DNA of 8,565 nt from positions 1 through 8,565 of the forward strand of contig CAZSAT010000204.1 of NCBI GenBank assembly GCA_964604675.1, written 5' to 3'. Numbering within the stretch: position 1 is the stretch's first letter; every line of letters starts with the position of its first letter. This document shows, in pieces, positions 1 through 4,219 of this stretch. The DNA is from CAZSAT01 sp964604675 (GTDB lineage Bacteria > Myxococcota_A > UBA796 > CAJQPC01). The position numbers and the translations under genes are program-made. A model generated the notes under the pieces. The model was not told where the DNA came from and did no database searches. It worked only from the letters and a program-made list of their open reading frames with translations.

Positions 1-55
1 CACGGACACCGACACCGACACCGACACCGACACGGACACCGACACCGACACCGAC
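1..55 (+). repeat. 6-nt tandem repeat (GACACS) encoding (Thr-Asp)n, cut by the window start
   Basis: The unit GACACC/GACACG is repeated about nine times from the first base to 55 and reads in frame as alternating Asp and Thr. The third base of the Thr codon varies (ACC or ACG), so the repeat is kept at the protein level with some synonymous drift. The same repeat type is at the other end of the window. Confidence 0.95.
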
Positions 56-373
56 GCGCCGCTGTCCTACGCGACCGACATCGAGCCTCTGGTGCGGCAG
101 GCGTGCCTGTCGTCGGGTTGCCACACGCCGAAGAACCCGTCCGGCGAGCTGGTGCTCGCGGCCACGTCGCTCATCAACGTGGACTCGACCCAGGCCAAGA
201 TGGCCCTGGTCCAGCCGAACAGCGCCGGCGGCAGCTACCTGGTCTACAAGGTCAAGGGCACCCACAAGACGGTGGGCGGCAGCGGCGGCACGATGCCTCT
301 GGGCGGGGAGCCGCTGCGGGCCAACGACATCCAGCTCATCGAGGACTGGATCATGCAGGGCGCGCGTCCCTGA
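2..373 (+). CDS. C-terminal part of an Asp-Thr-linker protein with a small cytochrome c-like domain (partial)
   Basis: The frame is open from the window edge to TGA at 371-373; the start lies outside. It opens with about nine Thr-Asp pairs (to position 55), then a compact domain of about 100 residues. That domain has a CX4CH motif (Cys codons at 104 and 119, His at 122), an N-terminal 'ATDIEPLVRQAC' stretch, a Met-Pro-Leu-Gly-Gly segment (Met codon 293-295) and a final 'IEDWIMQGARP' helix. This order (heme-type motif, MP-G-G, WI--GA ending) is that of small planctomycete/myxobacterial cytochrome c-like domains in extracytoplasmic lipoproteins, where the late Met can be the second heme ligand. 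The spacing is CX4CH rather than CXXCH, so heme attachment is plausible but not certain. The Asp-Thr stretch would be a flexible linker from a lipidated N-terminus. The gene is convergent with typA, only 15 nt apart. The substrate or redox partner cannot be told. Confidence 0.8.
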   Translation, partial: TDTDTDTDTDTDTDTDTDAPLSYATDIEPLVRQACLSSGCHTPKNPSGELVLAATSLINVDSTQAKMALVQPNSAGGSYLVYKVKGTHKTVGGSGGTMPLGGEPLRANDIQLIEDWIMQGARP

Positions 374-388
374 TCGGGGGGCGGGCGG

Positions 389-2215
389 CTACCGCTTCTT
401 CTTCTTCTTGTCCTTCCGCTCGCCGCGCACGACCGAGCGCATGTTCTGCGCCAGCTCTTTCTTGCGCAGGCGGATGTTCTCGGGCGTGATCTCGACCAGC
501 TCGTCTTCGGCGATGAACTCGAGCGCCTTCTCCAGCGTGATCTGCACGGGGGGTGCGATCACGGTCTTCTCGTCGGCGCCGGAGGAGCGGAAGTTGGTGA
601 GCTGCTTGGCGCGGCACACGTTGACGTTGATGTCGTTCTCCCGCGCGTTCTCGCCCACGATCATGCCTTCGTAGACGTCGACGCCGGGCAGGATGAAGAG
701 CTTGCCGCGCGGCTGGAGGTGGAAGAGCGCGTAGGGGGTGGCCGGGCCCTTGCGGTCGGCGACCAGGCTGCCGTTCTGCCGCATCGGGATGTAGCCGGCG
801 AGCTCGTCGTAGCTGTCGAACAGGGTGTTGATGAGCCCTTCGCCGCGGGTGTCGTTCAGGTACTCCCCACGGAAGCCGATCAGGCCCCGGCTGGGCACCC
901 GGTACTCGACCCGTGCGCGGCCGGAGCTGTCGACCTTCATCTCGAGCATGCGGCCCTTGCGCAGCGCCATCTTCTCGCTGATCACGCCCATGTAGACCTC
1001 GGGGAAGTCCAGGCTGGCGTGCTCGTAGGGTTCGCAGATCACGCCGTCGATCTCGCGGTTCACGACCTCGGGCTTCGACACGCACATCTCGTAGCCTTCG
1101 CGCCGCATCTGCTCGAGCAGGATGGCGAGCTGCAGCTCCCCGCGGCCCATGACCTTGATCTGGTCGGGTGTGCCGGTGTCCTCGAGGCGGATGGCCACGT
1201 TGTGCAGGCACTCGCGCTCGAGGCGCTCGCGGATCTGGCGGGCGGTGACGTACTTGCCGTCCTGGCCCGAGTAGGGGCCCGAGTTGGCGGAGAAGGTCAT
1301 GCCGATGGTGGGCTCGTCCACGGTCACGCGCGGGAGCGGCTTGGGGATGAGCACCGAGGTGAAGGTGTCGCCGATGTTCACGTCGTCGATGCCGGCCACC
1401 GCCACGATGTCGCCGGCGCCCACCTCTTCGGCGTCGACCCGGTTCAGGCCTTGCCAGGTGTAGAGCTTGGAGACCCGGACCTTGCGGCTGTCGTCGCTGC
1501 CGAAGAGCAGCATCTCGTCGCGGATGCGGATGGTGCCGTTGAAGAGGCGGCCGATGGCGAGGCGGCCCACGTACTGGTCGTGCCCGAGCTGGGTGATCAG
1601 GAGCTGCGGGGTGGCCTCGGGGTCGCCGCTCGGCGCGGGGACGTGGTCGACGATCGTGTCGAAGAGGGGCTTCAGGTCGGTGCCCTGCTCGTCCTGATCG
1701 AGGGAGCAGTAGCCCTCCTTGGCGCAGGCGTAGAGGATGGGGAACTCGATCTGGCTGTCGTCGGCGTCGAGGTCGATGAAGAGGTCGTAGACCTCGGACT
1801 CCACCTCGTCGATCCGCGCGTCGGGGCGATCGATCTTGTTGATCACGACCACGATCGTGAGGCCCTGCTCGAGCGCCTTGCGCAGCACGAAGCGGGTCTG
1901 TGGGAGGGGGCCTTCGGAGGCGTCGACGAGCAGGATGGCGCCGTCGACGAGCTTGAGCACGCGCTCCACCTCGGCGCCGAAGTCGGCGTGGCCCGGGGTG
2001 TCGACGATGTTGATCTTCTTGTCGCCGTAGAGCACCGCGGTGTTCTTCGACAGGATGGTGATGCCGCGCTCCCGCTCGAGGTCCATGGAGTCCATGACCC
2101 GGTCCGCCACGGCCTCGTGGGCTCCGAAGGTGCCGGCCTGGTGGAGCAGGCCGTCGACCAGGGTCGTCTTGCCGTGGTCGACGTGCGCGATGATGGCGAC
2201 GTTGCGGAGCTGCAT
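389..2215 (-). CDS. typA: TypA/BipA ribosome-associated translational GTPase
   Basis: A complete 608-residue protein, matching the roughly 600-residue length of the family. The GTPase domain (about 1-200) shows G1 'AHVDHGKT' (10-17), G2 'RGITI' (50-54), G3 'DTPGH' (72-76), G4 'NKID' (126-129) and a G5 region 'YACAKEG' (162-168), where the usual Ser-Ala-Lys is Cys-Ala-Lys. A domain II beta-barrel follows (from about 203), then EF-G-like domains III and V, including 'VPSRGLIGFRGEYL', and the TypA-specific C-terminal domain with 'GENARENDINVNVCRAKQL' and 'ELVEITPENIRLRKK'. The protein ends in a Lys-rich tail (KDKKKKKR). TypA binds 70S ribosomes in the cytosol and in other bacteria supports ribosome assembly and growth under cold or stress. 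The ATG start is supported by a strong ribosome binding site. The upstream same-strand lipoprotein gene is 44 nt away, so co-transcription is possible but unproven. Confidence 0.97.
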   Translation of the reverse strand: MQLRNVAIIAHVDHGKTTLVDGLLHQAGTFGAHEAVADRVMDSMDLERERGITILSKNTAVLYGDKKINIVDTPGHADFGAEVERVLKLVDGAILLVDASEGPLPQTRFVLRKALEQGLTIVVVINKIDRPDARIDEVESEVYDLFIDLDADDSQIEFPILYACAKEGYCSLDQDEQGTDLKPLFDTIVDHVPAPSGDPEATPQLLITQLGHDQYVGRLAIGRLFNGTIRIRDEMLLFGSDDSRKVRVSKLYTWQGLNRVDAEEVGAGDIVAVAGIDDVNIGDTFTSVLIPKPLPRVTVDEPTIGMTFSANSGPYSGQDGKYVTARQIRERLERECLHNVAIRLEDTGTPDQIKVMGRGELQLAILLEQMRREGYEMCVSKPEVVNREIDGVICEPYEHASLDFPEVYMGVISEKMALRKGRMLEMKVDSSGRARVEYRVPSRGLIGFRGEYLNDTRGEGLINTLFDSYDELAGYIPMRQNGSLVADRKGPATPYALFHLQPRGKLFILPGVDVYEGMIVGENARENDINVNVCRAKQLTNFRSSGADEKTVIAPPVQITLEKALEFIAEDELVEITPENIRLRKKELAQNMRSVVRGERKDKKKKKR

Positions 2216-2222
2216 GAGGGTG

Positions 2223-2229
2223 CCTTCCT
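2223..2229 (-). promoter_or_regulatory. Ribosome binding site of typA
   Basis: On the minus strand this reads AGGAAGG, seven bases before the ATG at 2213-2215. It fixes the typA start and lets the gene be translated independently of the upstream lipoprotein gene. Confidence 0.75.
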
Positions 2230-2259
2230 GGGAGGGACCGCCGAGTAACCCCTGCGCCC

Positions 2260-3699
2260 TCAGTCGGCTGCGACGACCTCTGGGAAGTGATCGAAGAGCA
2301 GCAGGCCGCGGCTCATGTCGGACACGGCGAGGTGTTCACCGAAGGGCCACACCCCCCACGCTCCGCTGTAGATGCTGCCCTGGTGGCTGTGTTCGCCGGC
2401 GGTGTCGCCCGCGGCGGTGTCGCCGGTGTCGACCGGGCTGCCACCCCAGGGGTCGTCGGGCTCGTCGTGGGTGTCGTAGCGGGCGACCTCGACCGGGTTC
2501 GCGGGCTCGCTGACGTCGAGCACCACCACGCCGTCGATGTACCAGCTCACGTAGGCGTGGTCGTCGCGCACGTGCACGTTGTGCACGGAGTGGTCGGGGT
2601 GCTGTCCGGCGACCTCGGCCACCTGCTCGACGGCGGCCGGGTCGCGCACGTCCCAGATGCGCACGTGGCCGCCGGCGGTCTCGTCGGTGGTGAGCACGTG
2701 GGAGCCGTCGTCGGTGGGCCACGCGTTGTGGCAGGCGCCGCCTTCGTAGGTGTGCAGCACGAGCTCGACGGGCTTGGCGGGGTCCTGGACGTCGAGCACC
2801 GCGAAGCCGCTCCAGAAGGCCACGTAGAGCTTGCCGTCGACGAAGGCCTGGTCGTGCACCATGCCCCCCTCGGGTGGGCGCCACTGGGCGACGAACACGG
2901 GCTGGGCGGGGTCCTCGAGCGACCAGATGTGGACCGAGTCCTCGATGTTGTCGGTGAGGAAGGCGTGGCCGTTGCCGAGCGCCACGTTGTGCACGCTGGT
3001 GCTGGGCTCGCCCATGGAGCCGAGCAGGGTGGGCTCGGCTGGATCGGAGAGGTCCCAGACCCGCGCACCGAGCTTGTCGTAGGCCTCCCACTCGGGCGTT
3101 TCGGAGCCGCAGCCGCACTCGCCGTTGGTCACGAGGAGCTGCCCGTCGATCTTGGCGTCCTTGACGTAGCCGCCTTCCGACCGCGGCACGGTGGCGAGGA
3201 CCTCGGGGTTGGACGCGTCGGCCACGTCGACGACCGCGAAGGCCAGCTCGAGGTCGTAGCCGCCGGTGAGCACGACCGTGTCGCCCTGCCCCCACACGTC
3301 GGCGGCGCTGCCCAGGTCGGTCTCGGAGAGCAGCACGAGGCGCTGGTCGCCCACGACCTGCTCCAGGCAGGTGGGGCCGGTGAAGCTCGCCTCCGCGGCG
3401 TCGGTGACCGTGACGCACACGGTGTAGGTGCCGTCGGGCAGCGCGATCTCGGCGCTCTCCGAGCTTCCCGCTTCGGTGCCGGTCCAGCTCAGCGTGTAGC
3501 TGTAGGGTGCGGTGCCGCCGGTGGCGTCGGTCCATGTGGCGGTGAGCCCGTGATCGTGGGCGGTGAGGGTCTCGAGCCCATCGACGTGGAGCGGAACGAG
3601 CGCGACGTTGGCCGGGGGGGCGGTGTCGGTGGGTTCAGCGGGTGCCGTGTCGCGTTCGGCTTGGGGCGAGGGACTGCAGGCGAGGAGGAGGGAGAGCAC
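2260..3699 (-). CDS. LVIVD-repeat (beta-propeller) lipoprotein
   Basis: A 479-residue protein. The N-terminus is only seven residues before a Leu-Leu-Ala-Cys lipobox (Cys8), followed by a Ser/Pro/Asp/Thr-rich linker (9-30). Residues about 33-115 form an Ig/PKD-like domain ('TGGTAPYSYTLSW' at 60-72; Cys95 and Cys111 could pair). The rest is a propeller of LVIVD-type blades, marked by repeated '[VI]xD[VL]xDPAxP' strands at about 157-171, 214-229, 258-273, 301-316, 348-363 and 393-408, with recurring His-Asn pairs (237-238, 324-325, 373-374). Such proteins are exported and surface- or periplasm-facing; their ligands are mostly unknown, and no catalytic residue is evident. A small Asp-Thr-Gly-rich insert (424-438) interrupts the last blade. 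The start is a GTG directly after an in-frame TGA (3703-3705), so no longer signal peptide is available in this frame. That makes the N-terminus unusual: either a very short signal or a damaged or misread 5' end. It is transcribed towards typA. Confidence 0.88.
   Translation of the reverse strand: MLSLLLACSPSPQAERDTAPAEPTDTAPPANVALVPLHVDGLETLTAHDHGLTATWTDATGGTAPYSYTLSWTGTEAGSSESAEIALPDGTYTVCVTVTDAAEASFTGPTCLEQVVGDQRLVLLSETDLGSAADVWGQGDTVVLTGGYDLELAFAVVDVADASNPEVLATVPRSEGGYVKDAKIDGQLLVTNGECGCGSETPEWEAYDKLGARVWDLSDPAEPTLLGSMGEPSTSVHNVALGNGHAFLTDNIEDSVHIWSLEDPAQPVFVAQWRPPEGGMVHDQAFVDGKLYVAFWSGFAVLDVQDPAKPVELVLHTYEGGACHNAWPTDDGSHVLTTDETAGGHVRIWDVRDPAAVEQVAEVAGQHPDHSVHNVHVRDDHAYVSWYIDGVVVLDVSEPANPVEVARYDTHDEPDDPWGGSPVDTGDTAAGDTAGEHSHQGSIYSGAWGVWPFGEHLAVSDMSRGLLLFDHFPEVVAAD
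2386..2430 (-). repeat. Asp-Thr-Gly-rich low-complexity insert inside the last propeller blade
   Basis: Residues 424-438 of the LVIVD lipoprotein read as repeated Asp-Thr-Gly/Ala units ending in a His-rich turn. This resembles the Asp-Thr linkers of the two edge lipoproteins but lies within the folded domain, between 'ARYDTHDEPDDPW' and the final strand 'GSIYSGAWGVWPF'. Confidence 0.7.
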
Positions 3700-3770
3700 G
3701 GGTCAGCCTATCCGCGCGCCGGGCCGGTCGGTCCGCGCGTGTTGGTGGTCTCTGCGCCGTGCACGTGGGT

Positions 3771-3850
3771 GGTCCGAGAGACGACGTGCAGGGCATGTCG
3801 TCTGCTCGTGGGCTTCGGCGGTGTCCGGTTCGAGGCCGGAGGTCTCGGAC
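3771..3850. repeat. Repeat A, copy 1 (80 nt, foldable)
   Basis: It is bounded by the perfect inverted repeats GTCCGAGA (3772-3779) and TCTCGGAC (3843-3850). Inside are a 10-bp hairpin with a three-base loop, GACGACGTGC (3780-3789) with GCATGTCGTC (3793-3802, one G-T pair), and a small hairpin TCCGG (3824-3828), 7-nt loop TTCGAGG, CCGGA (3836-3840). Together these form a closed three-way junction. Confidence 0.9.
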
Positions 3851-3895
3851 CGTGATGCCGTCGAGCCTTTCGAGAGGCGATGTCGTTGGCGCGCG
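3851..3895. repeat. Repeat B, copy 1 (45 nt)
   Basis: It differs from 4144-4188 at two positions. It contains a near-palindrome, GCCTTTCGAGAGGC (3865-3878), which is a perfect palindrome in the other copy. B directly follows A in copies 1 and 3 but is missing after copy 2. Confidence 0.85.
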
Positions 3896-3900
3896 GGGGC

Positions 3901-3937
3901 GCGGTGTCGCCTTGGGCGGCGTGCTGGACCCTTTGCC
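3901..3937. repeat. Repeat C, copy 1 (37 nt)
   Basis: It immediately precedes repeat A copy 2 and differs from 4027-4063 at one base. Its GGACC pairs with the GGTCC that opens the following A unit, giving a 5-bp stem with a 7-nt loop that would compete with part of the A terminal stem. Confidence 0.85.
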
Positions 3938-4016
3938 GGTCCGAGAGACGACGTGCAGCGCATGTCGTCTGCTCGTGGGCTTCGGCGGTGTCCGGTTCGA
4001 GGCGGAGGTCTCGGAC
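3938..4016. repeat. Repeat A, copy 2 (79 nt)
   Basis: It is identical to copy 1 except for one substitution in the three-base loop (AGG to AGC at 3957-3959) and one deleted C in the third hairpin. That hairpin then pairs TCCG (3991-3994) with CGGA (4003-4006) and remains closed. The terminal stem arms at 3939-3946 and 4009-4016 are unchanged. Confidence 0.9.
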
Positions 4017-4026
4017 GCGCGCGAGC

Positions 4027-4063
4027 GCGGTGTCGTCTTGGGCGGCGTGCTGGACCCTTTGCC
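4027..4063. repeat. Repeat C, copy 2 (37 nt)
   Basis: It immediately precedes repeat A copy 3. Together with C copy 1 this shows that C-A, not A alone, is the duplicated block for the last two copies; nothing C-like is clear before A copy 1. Confidence 0.85.
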
Positions 4064-4143
4064 GGTCCGAGAGACGACGTGCAGGGCATGTCGTCTGCTC
4101 GTGGGCTTCGGCGGTGTCCGGTTCGAGGCCGGAGGTCTCGGAC
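4064..4143. repeat. Repeat A, copy 3 (80 nt)
   Basis: It is identical to copy 1 over the full 80 nt by eye, with terminal stem arms at 4065-4072 and 4136-4143. It is followed by repeat B copy 2. Confidence 0.9.
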
Positions 4144-4188
4144 CGCGATGCCGTCGAGCCTCTCGAGAGGCGATGTCGTTGGCGCGCG
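4144..4188. repeat. Repeat B, copy 2 (45 nt) with a perfect 14-bp palindrome
   Basis: This is the second copy of B. It contains the perfect palindrome GCCTCTCGAGAGGC (4158-4171). Its last bases form the left arm of the strong stem-loop at 4176-4205. Confidence 0.85.
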
Positions 4189-4205
4189 CGAGCGCGCGCC
4201 AACGA
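4176..4205. terminator. Perfect 14-bp stem-loop, possible terminator (orientation uncertain)
   Basis: Arms 4176-4189 and 4192-4205 are exactly complementary (TCGTTGGCGCGCGC and its reverse complement) around a 2-nt centre. It begins 14 nt after the stop codon of the minus-strand zinc-ribbon gene, where a terminator is expected, but in that direction no T-run follows. In the plus direction it is followed by a pyrimidine-rich stretch (TTTCGTCTTCTC), so it fits a terminator of plus-strand transcription leaving the repeat array at least as well. Confidence 0.5.
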
Positions 4206-4219
4206 TTTCGTCTTCTCGG

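Larger units (their letters stand above)
3700..4219. other. 520-nt gene-free region holding a mosaic array of three repeat types (A-B-C-A-C-A-B)
   Basis: This stretch lies between the zinc-ribbon gene and the LVIVD lipoprotein gene, both on the minus strand. The order along the plus strand is A1 (3771-3850), B1 (3851-3895), C1 (3901-3937), A2 (3938-4016), a short GC-rich remnant, C2 (4027-4063), A3 (4064-4143), B2 (4144-4188), then a strong stem-loop. Several frames are open through it because it is so GC-rich. Their translations are Arg/Ala/Pro-rich, lack ribosome binding sites and resemble no family, so I treat the region as non-coding. The part nearest the lipoprotein gene (3700-3770) holds no repeat and may carry that gene's promoter, but I see no clear -35/-10 pair. 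Confidence 0.85.

Noticed and set aside
363..386. Bidirectional terminator between the cytochrome-like gene and typA
   Set aside because: A weak GC-rich stem with a mismatch overlaps the stop codon and has no proper T-run; too poor to call.
719..2248. Long open frame on the plus strand opposite typA
   Set aside because: It is a GC-rich antisense shadow; its Val/Gly/Asp/His-rich translation matches no family, whereas the minus strand encodes a full-length, motif-complete TypA.
3771..3850. tRNA gene
   Set aside because: It has an acceptor-like stem and a T-arm-like hairpin but no D-arm and no 7-nt anticodon loop, and two extra bases sit between T-arm and acceptor strand.
2287..3855. Long plus-strand frame opposite the LVIVD lipoprotein
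   Set aside because: Shadow of the minus-strand gene; no domain, biased composition, and it runs into the repeat array.
3703..4089. Possible repeat-containing protein encoded in the array
   Set aside because: Each A copy can be read in several frames, but spacer lengths (87 and 47 nt) and a 1-nt deletion change the frame between copies, and no ribosome binding site or known domain is seen.
3771..4143. CRISPR array
   Set aside because: The repeats are 80 nt and the spacers are unequal and themselves repeated (B and C units); no cas gene is nearby.
3771..4205. Integron attC sites
   Set aside because: The repeats are foldable, but the GTTRRRY/RYYYAAC core pairs are absent and the spacing is far too short for gene cassettes.
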